Positions 46,700 to 58,412 of a DNA stretch of 64,000 nt are shown in pieces; the stretch's first letter is position 1; the number at the start of each line of letters is the position of its first letter. The notes under the pieces were generated by a model. The model made no database searches. It worked only from the letters and a program-made list of their open reading frames with translations, and had not been told where the DNA came from. The translations under genes and the position numbers were made by a program. The DNA comes from Carettochelys insculpta (lineage: Eukaryota; Chordata; Testudines; Carettochelyidae): contig NC_134137.1 of assembly GCF_033958435.1 (NCBI RefSeq), positions 170,823,501-170,887,500 on the forward strand. Direction: 5' to 3'.

Positions 46700-47062
46700 T
46701 CTAAAATAGTACACTGCATTTTTTTCCATTTGATCTTGACTGTGATGACCTTCTGCAAACCACAAAGCATCAGGAAATGTACTGTGTTTTCTATTCAATG
46801 TTTTTTGAGCAATGCTTATTCACTGGTTCCATGCAACACTCCTTATGACTGTTTTCAGGCACATTACTAAATTTCTCATTCCCTGGAAAGTCAGGGAAGA
46901 GCAGTATTAGCCCATTTAAGTAATTCTTACATTGTTCATCGTTTATGCTAAAAGTGACAACATATTTGTGCATTTTTCAGTTTTGATTTACTTATGTTAA
47001 TGTTGATGCTTCATGTAAACCCATCTGGGAGGCTGGAGTAACCAAAAAAAAACCTAACAGAG
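46700..47062. other. Unique AT-rich sequence
   Basis: No gene or repeat is recognised. Confidence 0.4.
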
Positions 47063-47122
47063 AGAGGCAGGCAGTCAAGTAGCACTTTAAAGACTAACAA
47101 AATAATGTATTAGGTGATGAGC

Positions 47123-47149
47123 TTTCATGGGACAGACCCACTTCTTCAG
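47123..47149 (-). ncRNA. Hammerhead core (left terminal unit)
   Basis: On - CTGAAGA, then GTGGG paired with CCCAT, then GAAA. One stem II pair is a G-T wobble or mismatch. It is a copy of the core at 17146. Confidence 0.55.
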
Positions 47150-47289
47150 ATCATAGCCATACCAGAACAGACTCAATATATAAAGCACAGACGTCCAAAA
47201 ATTGTTATCAAGGTTGGCAAATCAGAAGAGCAGAGGGCCGGGTGTGGGTGCGGTGGCGGGGGGGGGAGATAAGAGTGAGATAATACATC

Positions 47290-47480
47290 AAAGTATGTAA
47301 AGAGGCCTTATAATGGGTCAGGTAATTGCTGTCCCTGTTCAAATCATGTGCTAATGTGTTGAATTTGAGTGTGCATGTTAATTCTGAGCATTCCCTCTAT
47401 AGATGGTTGTTCAAGTCCCTTTTCAGTGGAACACAAACTTTCAGATCTTTAACAGAATGGCCCACTCCATTAAAGTGCTG
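47290..47480 (-). pseudogene. Penelope protein C-terminal tail
   Basis: On - the sequence PVSQHFNGVGHSVKDLKVCV is the conserved tail after GIY-YIG (HFN, GHS, DL). A stop follows RDLNNHL, and a shifted remainder reads ELTCTLKFNTLAHDLN. It is separated from the GIY-YIG part by the 143-bp insertion and differs in frame by one base. Confidence 0.75.
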
Positions 47481-47491
47481 GCTGACAGGTT

Positions 47492-47634
47492 GATCTGAAG
47501 AAGTGGGTCTGTCTCACGAAAGCTCATCACCTAATAAATTATTTTGTTAGTCTTTAAAGTGCCACTGGACTGGGTTTTTTTGTTTGTTTGTTTGTTTTCA
47601 TAATATATAGACTAGCATGACTATCTCTCTGTTA
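47492..47634 (+). mobile_element. Solo Penelope terminal unit inserted in the opposite strand of another
   Basis: This 143-bp insert is flanked by an exact 10-bp direct repeat CTGACAGGTT (47482-47491 and 47635-47644). It starts two bases before CTGAAGA of the hammerhead core, continues with GTTAGTCTTTAAAGTGCC, a (TTTG)n run and GACTAGCATGACTATCTCTC. It interrupts the host Penelope gene. Confidence 0.85.
47495..47521 (+). ncRNA. Hammerhead core (solo unit)
   Basis: CTGAAGA at 47495-47501, stem II GTGGG with CTCAC (one G-U pair in RNA), and GAAA at 47518-47521. It lies almost at the 5' edge of the solo insertion. Confidence 0.6.
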
Positions 47635-47885
47635 CTGACAGGTTTGTGTATTTGGAGATGTTTGATGTCTGGTCTATGTCCATAGTGTTTGCAGTCTGTC
47701 CTATATACATGGTGTGTGGGCATTGTTGGCACATGATGGCATATATGATGTTAGTTGAGGAACAGGAGCATGTGCCCGTGATTCTGTAAGTAATGTTATT
47801 AGGTCCAGTGATGGTATCTCCAGAATCGATGTGTGGGCAAAGTTGGCAATGGGGCTTGTTGCAAGGAAAAGTTCCAGGATTAATA
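47634..47885 (-). pseudogene. Penelope GIY-YIG endonuclease domain fragment
   Basis: An 84-codon open stretch on - reads PGTFPCNKPHCQLCPH (the Cys-rich linker), SGDTITGPNNITYRITGTCS, then NIIYAIMCQQCPHTMYIGQT. The IIYAI and MYIGQT segments are the two halves of the GIY-YIG motif used by Penelope-like elements to nick the target. Downstream the frame diverges (NTMDIDQTSNISKYTN) and is then split by an insertion. The RT domain is missing upstream. It is inactive. Confidence 0.85.
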
Positions 47886-48006
47886 TTACAGTGCTATAGC
47901 CTGTGGTTGCTAGTGAGAGTTTGTGTTCTACTGATTTGTCAACCTTGATAACAAGTTTTGGACCTTTGTGTTTTAAATATTGAGTCTGTTCTGGTAGGGC
48001 TATGAT

Positions 48007-48032
48007 CTGAAGAAGTGGTCCATCCCACGAAA
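48007..48032 (+). ncRNA. Hammerhead core (right terminal unit)
   Basis: CTGAAGA at 48007-48013, stem II GTGG with CCAC (one base shorter than the other copies), and GAAA at 48029-48032. Confidence 0.55.
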
Positions 48033-48140
48033 GCTCATCGCCTAATATATTATTTTGTTAGTCTTTAAAATGCTACTTGACTACCTGCCTCTTTTTTTTT
48101 TTTTTCAAACCCTGGATATTCCGAGACATTTGGTCACAGG

Positions 48141-48326
48141 CAGTGGTCCCTGTAAGCTGAGCACTTGGTGGCCACTCAGGAGCGAGTCAGTTGCTGGCCA
48201 GGTGATTAGCAGAATGTTCACCGTTGTCAGCATGTGTTTCTACCGGTGGTGCGCATCCACACATACCTCTGAGCGTACAGCAAAATTTATTCTGCACATG
48301 GATGCAAAACATTAGAGGGAACAAGG
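48141..48326. mobile_element. hAT-type MITE
   Basis: The ends CAGTGGTCCCTGTAAGCTG and CATTAGAGGGAACAAGG are the inverted pair of a hAT MITE family. It is related to the next element at 48586. Confidence 0.65.
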
Positions 48327-48585
48327 GACATGGAGTGATGGGTTGTGGAGAGTGACATGTCATTGACCTTCTGAGGTTGGCCCCATTCCTCTCAACTTTG
48401 ACCTCTGTCAATGTGAGACGTAAGACATCAAACAGTATGACAAATGCATGAAGCATGAGGCACATGTTTTGTGATATGTTGTTCCATCAACAGACAGGCA
48501 GTGACCATTTGGCGCTATACAACCACTTATAAAGAATGCTTCAAAAATGAGAAAACAAACATCTAGCTTTAAATGGGGGGTGAGG

Positions 48586-48782
48586 GAGTGTTTCCTCTAA
48601 TTTTTTTCCATCCAGGGGTAGAAAAAAATGTGTTCTGTGCTCCTAGACACATGGGGGGGTGCATCACCAACAGAAACACATGCAGATAGCTGTGGAGAGC
48701 TGTGGGCACTGTGCTAACCACCTGGTGGCACCTGAATCTCTTCTGGGCAGTTGCTCAGCCACTCAACTTACAGGGGACACTG
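48586..48782. mobile_element. hAT-type MITE, second copy
   Basis: GAGTGTTTCCTCTAATTTTT at the left and CAACTTACAGGGGACACTG at the right mirror the ends of the neighbouring copy, in the opposite orientation. The central CAGTTGCTCAGCCACTC corresponds to AGTCAGTTGCTGGCCAGG there. Confidence 0.65.
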
Positions 48783-51700
48783 ATGGGGAGGGCTTGTGGG
48801 GTCCCTGCCCTGGGGTTGCTCCTTAGGGTGGGGGAGGAGGGATTAAAGAAGGGTCCCAGCTCTGACTTCTTGTGGGCTGCCCTGGTGGTTGGGGCAGGAA
48901 CAGTGATCTTTGCCCTGGCTACCCTACTTCAGGTAATACAGGCTCCGCACTCCTAGGATATCATTAGTGCAAGGGTTCTTTAAGCTGTTCGTTCTCCACC
49001 AGCAGCCCTGAGCCCCTGCTGCCCTCCTCTCTGGAGCAGAGGCTTGTGTTGAAATCAGCACAGCTGACTAGGATGGTGGCATCCGGAGGGAGAGAACAGG
49101 CTGGGCCAGCACTGATTTCACAGGAAGAGAGGAGGGAGCAGAAGGAGCCCAGCAGGCAGCAGCTCTGAGCCCAGCCCTGCTCCCTCTCTGCTGCTCCCCT
49201 CCTGTGAACTTGGTGCCAGCCTAGCTTTCTTGCACTTTCTGCCTCTATCCCAAATCTCTGGGTGGCTGCTGGACAACATCTTCTGCCTTTGCAGACCCGT
49301 TTGCTTTGTGGGAGCACGTTGCCAAGAGGAACTGAAGGCTTAGCTCAGCGTAAGGAGAGGCTCTTCTTTCTCCTCCACCAGGATCTCCTTGTCCCAGGAC
49401 ACTACCCAACAGAATGACGGGGAAGGGTGAGAAGACTATGTGAATTCCAGCGTGGTACATACTGCTTCGTGGAGTTGGTTTAAGGGCTTGGGTGGTTCTT
49501 GCAACAGCCAATAGCTCCCTTCAGAAGGGCAGGTCACAGAAACCAGCACAAAGATGCCAGCTTTTTCTAAAACTGATGAACACATGAAAGAGCCAACATA
49601 AATAAAGCTTGCTCATCATAGCTGCACTTCCTCAAAATACATGGTCATGGTTTTAGTCCTAATTAAAATGACTGTGTTTGCTGATTCCATTTTTTAAAAA
49701 AAGCACATGGAGGACTCAAAGGACTGGCCAATGGAATACGTAGGAATTGCGAAGGGTTTTTATAAAGGTGTTCAATAGGATTCTTAAGGAATACAACAAC
49801 AAAAAGTAATCTTTATTCCTAGTTCTATTTTCTGTCATAATTTAAAAGTAATAGTTATATCTGATAGCTACAACTTTCACAGCAGCTCAGTGATAAGGCT
49901 GTGATAAGTGACAAGTTTTGAATATTTATTTGGTTTTTATGAGCACTAGTCCTACTGTGGAAAGGCAGTTCATCTGTAAAGGATTACCAGACACATACAC
50001 TCTAGAACAGCTCTGGAGTAAACCCCAACAATCAGGTGGAAAAGGCTGCATAATTCTGAAGCAAAAGGAGGATCAGGACTTTTACTGCCCTTGCCTCAAC
50101 GTCGATTTCACTAATACTGACCAATTCCTCCCTTTCATTGAAAGTCGCTGTTGAGATTCAAATGTTAGATCCAAACTTCTCCAAAGTGCAAGGATTGGAT
50201 TCTGAGTTTGATCTGGGCACAGTTTTATTTGTATTTTCAAAACTCTTGGGCTGTTGAATGTTCCTGATTGAGTTTTCCGATGCAAAATTAAACTAAACAC
50301 TGAATTGTTCTCCTGAGGGAAGTGTTAAGAGAACGGCACAGCTGCCTGTGAAATTTAAATACTTTCCCTTCCCCTCTATGAGCCTGGGAAGAAGTGGATC
50401 CCTCATAACTCCCTTCTGTGGTTTAGCCTAATGGCTTAGTTTCCATTGGTGGAAAAAAAAACAACCTCAACTGGGATTGATAACGACTATCTCTCATTCA
50501 ACTTTTCAATCAAAAAATGAAATTTGTCACCAGAGAATCAAAGCCCTTAGCAGTTCGGGAGGGAACAACAATGAAAATCGGATCAGTTCAGGAACACAGA
50601 ATTCTCCTTCCACTCTTAACACCACATCCATATCAGATATTACTTCCTTTTCTTAACTTAACAAAACAAACCCAGATCTGTGCTTCTTCCAAAGAATGGT
50701 TGGTGGTAGGGCTTTTCCCTGCAGGAGGTCTCAGTCATTGCTTCTAGTCATTTGGTCCCCAAAGGGCCTTCAGATACATGTTATGTTTCTGGATTGGAAT
50801 TACTTGGTCTACTAGTTTTCAGAGATAAGTCAAAAGAGCTCTAAATCTTTATGCAGGACCACAAAACCTCATACCCTGTTATAGGCAAATATACATCAGA
50901 CTTAACTAGACTAGACTAGAGAGAGGAAAGTCCTGACCAATGCAGCTGAGGTGGGGAAAGAGCATTAAGAAATGGCCATTAGAAATGTAGGAAAGATCAA
51001 CTCGATGTACTCATTTAGATTTTTGGTTTGGCTGAGGTCACAACTTACACCCAAATATTCGGAAATATGCTGCAGTATAATTGATTTCATTTATTGGAAT
51101 GGTTTAACCAATCACAGTCCAAGATTTTGTAGTCTTTTTAAAAATGAAGTCTTGTTAAGATTTTCGGTAACATACCAGGATAAATTCAGATCAAGTTCCT
51201 TCCAGTTTCATCCAGTGCTAGCTCCCCTGGGGCAAGTGATGTGTTGCTAATATTTTAAATCCAGGGGTGCTCAGAGAAGTTCTCCTTTAGCCTTTAATAA
51301 ATCTAGGTGCCAGGAGTGCATGCAGTCACAGGCAGGAGAGGTGAAAAAAGTTGAGGCTATTAATGTTTTCCCATTTAAACAAAAATGCTTTTTCATGATC
51401 TCATTAAAGAAGGCAATATCACTTTTTCCTTTTGCTAACATTAAATTTGCAGGAAAACAAATATCCTCACAGAGTGTTACCAGCAACAAAGGCCAACTAG
51501 TTCAATCAAAATAAATATGACAGATTATGCAAATCTGCTGTCATTTACAGTATGTGAAGCGTATCTATTGATTGCTCAGAAGTTGCTTCTTAGGAAACCT
51601 CTTCTTTGATATATAAAACTAAGAAATGTAATGTAGCTATTTTTATGTCATACTTTTCAGTTGCTCATAAACTGCATGTACATTACTGTAAAGGTAAGAG

Positions 51701-53431
51701 TACTACACTGTTACTGGCTGTATGTAATCCAAATATTACTCTATTGTTGATATTTAGAAACAATCACATAAGAAAGACACTTTCAATACTTTAAATATCT
51801 GAACACTGCAGCTGTAGCTCAGCTAAGCCATTTGTGATTGTTTTATCGAAGTGTACGGTTACCAATTTCTTTACCACAGATCAGTTTACAAAGAATAGCT
51901 TTCATACAGTACTTTAATCCCAGCTGTTAAACAACCCTTTTACACATTCGTTTTTGCCTATCAATCACTATGCATGTTGGATTTTTTTGTTTCAGTAAAT
52001 ATGCTTAGAAATCAGATTTTATTTCAGTTCTGGGACTTTAGAATTTTTGTTCAAATGTCCTAGACTCTTATTTGGTCTTCATAAACGGTGTGCTTTTTTT
52101 AGAGAAATATATGAAACACTTGGACAGTACATGAATCCTAGAGCATGTGCTGTAATGTACATTAAGTGTGCAGTGTTATTACACACTGGGATTTAGATTC
52201 TAGTATGTCTTCTCATGTTGAACAGTATCTTACTGTACAAGTAGATGCTTTGGAATCTGAGGGGCTTCTCAAAGGGAAAGACATGTGGAGTAGAATCTGG
52301 TTCTAAATAAGTAAGACTGTGCTTACCGAAATAATTGTAATGTACTTTGGGAGAGTCAAAAAACAGCTTTCAGCCCACTTTAATTTATCATTTTTGGAGG
52401 TCCCATTCTGACTGAAATCAGCTTTTCAATCAACTCTGTTGAGTTTCAGACTAGTCCATTGTAACAAAACTACGTTGGTTAAGGACTACAGTGCTTCTTA
52501 TCTTCACCTCTTTCTGACATCCCTACTATTTCATTATTAGTTGACCTTCCTTTGATTCCTTGTGAATACATGACAGAAGGGAAGCAAAGCAAACCTAAAG
52601 GGTCTGCTTCACCATTGCTTTATGCTGGCATATACCTGTCCTCATGCAGTGCTGAGCCAGTCCCTTAACATCCATATTTTCAATATCTAAGAGCATACAG
52701 GTATAATGAATTAATTTTATATCTAATCCATGATTCTGGTTCATTTGCTTGCGCTTTTTCTCCTTAGTTACAGGCGTACAAAGCGGGACTCAGATTGCCA
52801 CGGTTTTGACTTGATGAAAGAAATGGGGAATCAGGCTCTATAAGTTTACTTTCGTCACAGTTGCCATCCAGACAGGCATCAGTGTAACTGGTTCTTGGTG
52901 TTATTTTATTCATTCATTATCTCTTTGGCAATATACTGGATACCCTTATTTAACATCCTAGATTTAAGTATCACTGCTATGTGAAGATTACTCATGTACT
53001 GCTGCAAAATTGTGAAGTTCATATTCTGCTTTTTCCTCATTCTACCTGAAGTAAATGGAGTTTTACCTCAGTAAAAATAAGTAGTCCAAGATTTATGTTT
53101 TCATTCTCTTGGATGCAATACATTGTTAAAAAGTATAATACATAAAGTACATGTTCTGTATCATCAGTTCATTTGACAGACACCAAAAATTCGGTTATTC
53201 ATTGCTTAACTTCAGTTCAGCTGTGGCTTTCTGGGCTCAAACTGTTTTGAATGCATTTGGGGTTCTGCTATCTCAGCTCCTTTGAATGGAATTCAAATTA
53301 TGTTTTACTTTCTTTGCATGGAATTCAAAGTTAGAGATGTTACTTATATATGTCCATTTAAAGAAATCATATTAACCTCTGCATGGAGTTAGTCAATGTT
53401 TATGTCTGCTAAAGTAGGACCACATTCAAGA
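48783..53431. other. Mostly unique sequence
   Basis: 48783-49330 is GC-richer, with CAGCAGCCCTGAGCCCCTGC and GGAGCAGAAGGAGCCCAGCA, probably part of a repeat I cannot name. From 49550 to 53431 it is AT-rich, with no gene, RNA or repeat recognised. CTGAAGTAAATGGAGTTTTA near 53045 may be an old repeat fragment. Confidence 0.45.
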
Positions 53432-54180
53432 TAGGGATGGGCAAAAGTTTTGGCCTAGAGGGTCCTATTCAGACTATGGAAATTGTATGGAGTGCCATGA
53501 ATGCTCACAAAATTGAGGTTGAGATGTAGGATGAGGTGTAGGTTCTGGCTGAAGATATGGGCTCAGGTGTGAGGCCAGCAATGAGAATTTCGGTGTATGG
53601 GAGAGCACTCTGGGCAGAGGCAGAGTATAGGAATGTGGAAGGGATGAAGGCTATGGCCCATGGTATGGGAAGGGGCTCTGGAATGGAGCTAGAAATGAGG
53701 GGTTTGGGATGCTGGCTGGAGCTCCAGGCTGGGCCTGACAGGTTTGGAGGACAAGAGGGGGATCATGGCTGGGGCAGAGGGTACTGGTGTGGGGACTCAG
53801 GGTGCAGGCCTTGGGCTGCGCTTACCTCATGAAGCAGCTCCCAGAAGTAGTGGCGGCCCCCCCGCCCTTCTGGCCATCTTCTATGCAGAGGCTCAGCCAG
53901 GTGCCCCTGTGAGCTGCCTCCCTGTCTGCAGGAGCCATGCCTGCTGTTTGCAGTGGCCATGGTTTCCCGTCAATTTGAGCTGCGGGGTCAAATCGTGGGC
54001 GGGCAGCACATGAAGCCCTCTGGCTGCTTCCATGCATGGGAGCTGGCCAGGAGCTGAGCATGCCGGTGTTTGCAGGAGCCATGTGGTGCAGGGCAAACCC
54101 CAGATCCCACTCCCCCACAGAAGCTCAAGGGCAGGATTAAAATTGCTGATGGGCCAGATGAGGCCTGTGGTCCTAGGTTG
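53432..54180. mobile_element. hAT-type non-autonomous element, near full length
   Basis: GGGATGGGCAAAAGTTTTGG and ATTGTATGGAGTGCCATGAA begin a hAT repeat of the kind seen at 29.3 kb. A GGxGxTGGGGxT-rich body and a GC-rich hairpin section follow (CATGCATGGGAGCTGGCC and AGCATGCCGGTGTTTGCAGG near 54030-54080). It ends GGGCCAGATGAGGCCTGTGG. Frames on both strands come from its palindromic, stop-poor core. Confidence 0.6.
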
Positions 54181-54299
54181 CTTCCTCCATCATTCTAGAG
54201 AGAGGCAGAGCCAAATCACTCCCATCTCTCACCCACGCCATTTTGTAGGGATTGTTCAGATCTTGATTTTTGTATACTCCATGTAGCCTCACTTTTTGC

Positions 54300-54889
54300 G
54301 CACCCTGGGCCTGGCTTTGTTAGGGAACTTTCTTTCATATTTTGTCCTAGTGGCCACAGTCCCAGGAAACTTCATCTTTCAACTTCTTCTCTGGGTTGTC
54401 ACGGGCTCAGCCTTCCATCCAAGTTACATAACAGTTCATTATCCTTCCAGGATAACAAAAGGTCCAACTTAAAGTCCGAACCAAATACCCAACTTAGTAG
54501 TTTTTCTGACCTGCTGAGGCCCCACTGAAGTGAGCTCTTGCCGTTTCTAATGGCACCTGCAGAGCTTCTCTTATTTGTTTCTTCCCCAGCAGGATGCCCC
54601 TGTTGCTTCCCTTTGCTAGGGACTCCAGCAGTATGCTACTAAGAACCTCCCTACAAATTTTAGACTTATATGACGTTTTCTTCCCAGGAGTCTTCTGCAC
54701 TCCTAGTGGGTCTTTGTCCCCGATGCAGGCCCTGACTCAGGGCTCCTTCACTGTTCCCTCTGGGCAACTCAGTGTGATCACCTCAGGCTCTTTCTTAAAG
54801 GAGGAACACATATCTCCTACCAGAGCCTTTCTTTCTCTATTGAGTTCTCAGTTTTTCTCTCCTTGCTTTGTCATCACCACTAAAAGTCA
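54300..54889. repeat. Possible LTR-like repeat, left part
   Basis: GTCACGGGCTCAGCCTTCC and a long pyrimidine-rich stretch suggest a retroelement LTR or its flank. CCTCTAATTACCTATTACAC after 56627 may be its continuation, which would mean the Harbinger element inserted into it. This is a weak call. Confidence 0.3.
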
Positions 54890-56627
54890 GGCTGTGTCTA
54901 CACTATGAGATAAATTCAGATTTAGACAGTTAGCTCAATATTACCACGACTGTCTTCACTGTAAATACCATTAGCTCTGGTTAGGGAGTGCTAATAACGA
55001 TATCATCGGAACCTGCTGGGGGTAGCGTCAAGCTTGAATTCAAAAGTTCAGTTAAAGGCCAGTGTGGAAGAACCGTATCTTAAAATCAAATTTATTTGTC
55101 TCCAGGGGTGTCCCGTATGTAACCCAGAATGCCCCCCAGTGCTCCACTCTAGCCTCTCCTCTCCAGGTGCGTAGGAATTAGGTAACAGGAAGACCATGAA
55201 TTTCAAATCGGAACCAGGAAGCCTGTGGCTGTGGGCTCATGTTTGTATGAGAGCCTGAGAAAAGTCTGTCTGTCTTTGCTGTTAGCACTCTGAGTGCATC
55301 TACCCATTACAAATAGCCCCTGCAGGGAGTTTGTGGTTCTGTCTCTACACTTGTTATTCTTTTCTGTGCTGCCCACTGCCAGCCGCTGCCCAGTTGCACC
55401 CCGTGGCAACAAGGCTGTTGTGCGGGTTGTGCTTACATAAGAGGCCGAGAAACTTCTTCTCAGTGGTTTACATTTGTGTGCAAATTCTCCTCCCTCCCCC
55501 CCACAGGCGCCACGCAGTCGGGGTCTTTCCTGTGCTCAGCCACACCACGTGGCTAGCTCCTGACCCAATAAAAGGACGTGCCTGCCATTCGGCGCTGACC
55601 ATGCTGCCGGGCAGCACCATGTCCTGGCTTGTGCAAGGTCAGGGCTCCAAGGGCAGGAAGATTTTCCAGGGCTTGCTGCTGCCAGGGGAAAGTCTCCTTC
55701 ACTGGCTAGAATATTTGGGTGGGACTACTTCAACTGGACCCCCACCAAAAATGTTTCTGGGGCCCTTCTGCTGCCAGGTGGAAGTCTCCCCGGTGGCTAA
55801 GATACCCAGTGGCTTGCTGCCACCAGCGGAAGGGGAGTCTCCCCTGGCAGCTAAGATATTCAGGTGGGATTACTTCAACTACGTGAACATTCCAGCTGGG
55901 TCTGCTTTGGTATTTCTGTTATCAAATCTTTTTCTTAAAATTTCCCATGTCTTCATGCTTTGACCCCCCCAAAAAACACAGGGTGGAGGGCAGGTTGAGA
56001 TTCCTGTTTCCATTATAAATTCAGTGTATGAGATTTCACTGTCTTCCCTCATGCTGGCGATGGCTGTGTCGTGAAGAGGGAAGACACGAATCATTTTCCC
56101 TAGACTTTTCTATCCTCTTTCTTCTAACTTTGCATCCCTTTGTGCAGGGAAGAGTGGGTGGAGGGCCAGTTGAGGATACGGACTGTCCCTGTGTTATTTT
56201 CAGGGATCGGATGCAATCACAGGAGTGGGGACAGTCAGTGGATGGCCAGTTGAGAATTCAGTTAGAGAAGAAAGAGATTTCTGTTAACTTTTTTGCCATC
56301 TCTGTGGATGCCCTACTTTTTCTTCCTCCTGACTGGAAAAATGGTCATTTGCTTAACACAGGAGGTGAAGAGGGTAATGCAATGTGAGAGGAAGATGTCA
56401 AAGACCAGTGAGCATACTGAGAATATTACAGGGGTGAGGGAACTGTGGGATAGGTTCCCACAATGCACTACTGCAACAATCGATGTTTGCCAATTGAGCG
56501 TGGCATCAATAAGTCGACTTTGTGAGGAACACGTGGGCAGATGAGGAGAGTCAAAATCGAATTTATAAATTCTAGAGTTACAAAATTGATATTAAATTCA
56601 ATTTTATCTTGTAGTGTAGATGCAGCC
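54890..56627. mobile_element. Non-autonomous Harbinger, internal-deletion derivative of the 8-13 kb type
   Basis: The ends are GGCTGTGTCTACACTATG and TAGTGTAGATGCAGCC. The first 300 bp parallel the large element (GTTAGCTCAATATTACC, CTTCACTGTAAATACCAT, CAGGTGCGTAGGAATTAGGT AACAGGAAG). The last 200 bp do too (GGAACTGTGGGATAGGTTCC CACAATGCA, AAGTCGACTTTGTGAGGAAC). MYB and transposase are absent. Flanks TCA and TTA are imperfect. The 210-codon frame at 55331-55963 spans tandem units and is not a credible gene. Confidence 0.8.
55645..55880 (+). repeat. Short tandem repeat within the Harbinger derivative
   Basis: Three diverged units share TGCTGCCA-GGGGAAGTCTCC and GGTGGCTAAGATA or GCAGCTAAGATATTCAGGTGGG. 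Confidence 0.65.
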
Positions 56628-56889
56628 TTAGTCCTCTAATTACCTATTACACGCAGCTGGGATCACTAATTAGCCCTTATGTTGCCAGCTCTTCCATCAA
56701 GTAAGGGAAAAATTACTCATGTGGAATGTTAAGACCGCTGAATGGGAGCTATTTACAAGTAAACATACTGAATTTATGAACCAGAATTGTGAGTGATCAC
56801 ATAGGAAGAGTCGATGACAATATAATAAAGGGATGAAAGGAAGCAACTACTATTGCCATACTCAAGATTTTGCTTTATCCCAAAACTAA

Positions 56890-58060
56890 AAACTTATGTC
56901 CATGGCAGAACGAGGAGAGCAAAATGGCAGCTAAAGAAAGGAAAAGAGCCTTTAAAAAGAGGGGGAAATACAGTGAGTAGTGGCGATCGAATGATATATA
57001 AAAGAATAAAGGAATTATAAAAACCAAACCAAAACAAAGAAGAATAGTTGGAGGAAATTCTTTGGGTGGAGAAATAAAAATGCCAAGATATCATAAATAT
57101 ACAGGCAAATCAGAAGAATGACAGGAGTTCAGACCAAGAGTAGTTACATCTTGGGTCTGACTGGGACTGACTACAGCTAGAGGTTCTGAGGACAAGAAAG
57201 CAGAAGTCCTAGCAGCGACTTTCTGAGGGGTCAATCATCAAAAAAATCAAATGAAGTTTTCCGCCAGTGTGAAAGACACTATCTTGTACAGATTCATGAA
57301 CTATTATGTAATTGGGGTAAAAATGAGGACACTGTATGGAATAAATGGTTTTAAAGATAGAAAACTTCAGGAAGTTATTTGAGCCAGCAGAATACATCTC
57401 CAAGTCAAGAAACATAATATTTAACTGCCTCTCTGCAAGCAGTTTGAAGAGTCTCTGGGATGATATGATACTGTATGGGGAAAAGGAGAGATACTGGAAT
57501 GGTGGGATGCAGTAGTAATTCCAATATGAAAACTAGACAAACTATCCACAAAAGTGGATGCCTAAAGACCAATTGCCCTAGCATTGTATCTGGCTAAAGT
57601 TATAGAAAGAATGGCATATAAAACGTTGGTTGCCTATCTGGAAAACAATTGCATGATAGATAAAATGCAGAACTGTTGCAGGAAGCAAAGATGCACCACT
57701 GATCACATTGTTAAGTTAGAAACCAAACTACAACAACGTAGGAGGTGCAAAAGTTTCCTGATAGCTGACTTTCTAGATATTGAAAAGACATATGTCATGG
57801 TAAGAAAGGAAGGCTTCTACAAAGTAGGTGCAGCAGGGATAAGGGGAAGAATGTATGGGTGGATTAGAGAATTTTTTGAGTGAAATACCATTTACATCAG
57901 AGTTATGAAAGTTATGTCTAATACATAGAATTTTTAAAGATGGTACACCACAGAGAAGTGTTATCATGACTTTCCAGAATGAATAATTTCTGGTATAAGT
58001 GTCACGCTGTTTACAGATGATGGTGTTCATTGGGGGAGGAGAAGGAATACTGAAGTGGAA
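56890..58060 (+). pseudogene. I/Jockey-like LINE reverse transcriptase remnant
   Basis: The readable core at 57584-57883 is YLAKVIERMAYKTLVAYLEN, TTDHIVKLETKLQQRRRCKS and FLIADFLDIEKTYVMV, then GAAGIRGRMYGWIREFFE. These match RT regions of I- or Jockey-type LINEs: the (RPIAL)TS...K.MERM block, the GFRK-RSTTD block and the palm FDIEKAYD block, here altered to LDIEKTYV. Just upstream, EILEWWDAVVIPI and RPIALAL are visible through stops. From about 56890 a basic segment (KAAKERKRAFKKRGK-like in broken frame) fits the linker before RT. No 3' end is recognised. Degenerate. Confidence 0.65.
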
Positions 58061-58275
58061 TCAAAAGACCCAACAAGATGTTACGAGAGACCTCTGACTG
58101 GGGAAGTGTGTGTGTTTGAAGTTCTCCATTGCCAGGAACAAATGATTGGTCTTTGCAATAAAGAAATTTATAAAACAATGTAAATGAGCTCTGTGCAGAG
58201 TAAATCATTATAGATGAAAAGGTTAAATTCCTAGAGATAATATTTAATACTAAGTCGCTTTAGAAAGATTATATA
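58061..58275. other. Sequence between LINE remnant and nested MITEs
   Basis: Possibly the remaining 3' part of the LINE; no motif is visible. Confidence 0.35.
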
Positions 58276-58412
58276 GGGCATGTCTACACAACAGCCTTAT
58301 TTTGAAATAAGCTATTCTGGAATAGTTTATTTCAAAATAATGCTGCTACGCACAAAAATGCATTTTGAAATAGCACTTAGCTATTTTGAAATACATCTTC
58401 TTGGTCACATAA

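Larger units (their letters stand above)
47063..48097 (-). mobile_element. Penelope-like element with inverted terminal units, RT deleted
   Basis: The two ends are inverted copies of one unit: AGGCAGGCAGTCAAGTAGC at the left and GCTACTTGACTACCTGCCT at the right. Both continue inward through a hammerhead core into ATAGCC(A)TACCAGAACAGACTC and its complement. Between them the - strand encodes the GIY-YIG part of a Penelope protein. The reverse transcriptase that should precede it is absent. A G-rich run lies at 47250-47265. Another unit is inserted at 47492-47634. Confidence 0.85.

Noticed and set aside
55331..55963. 210-codon + frame in the Harbinger derivative
   Set aside because: It runs through tandem DNA units, has no domain, and does not match either Harbinger gene.
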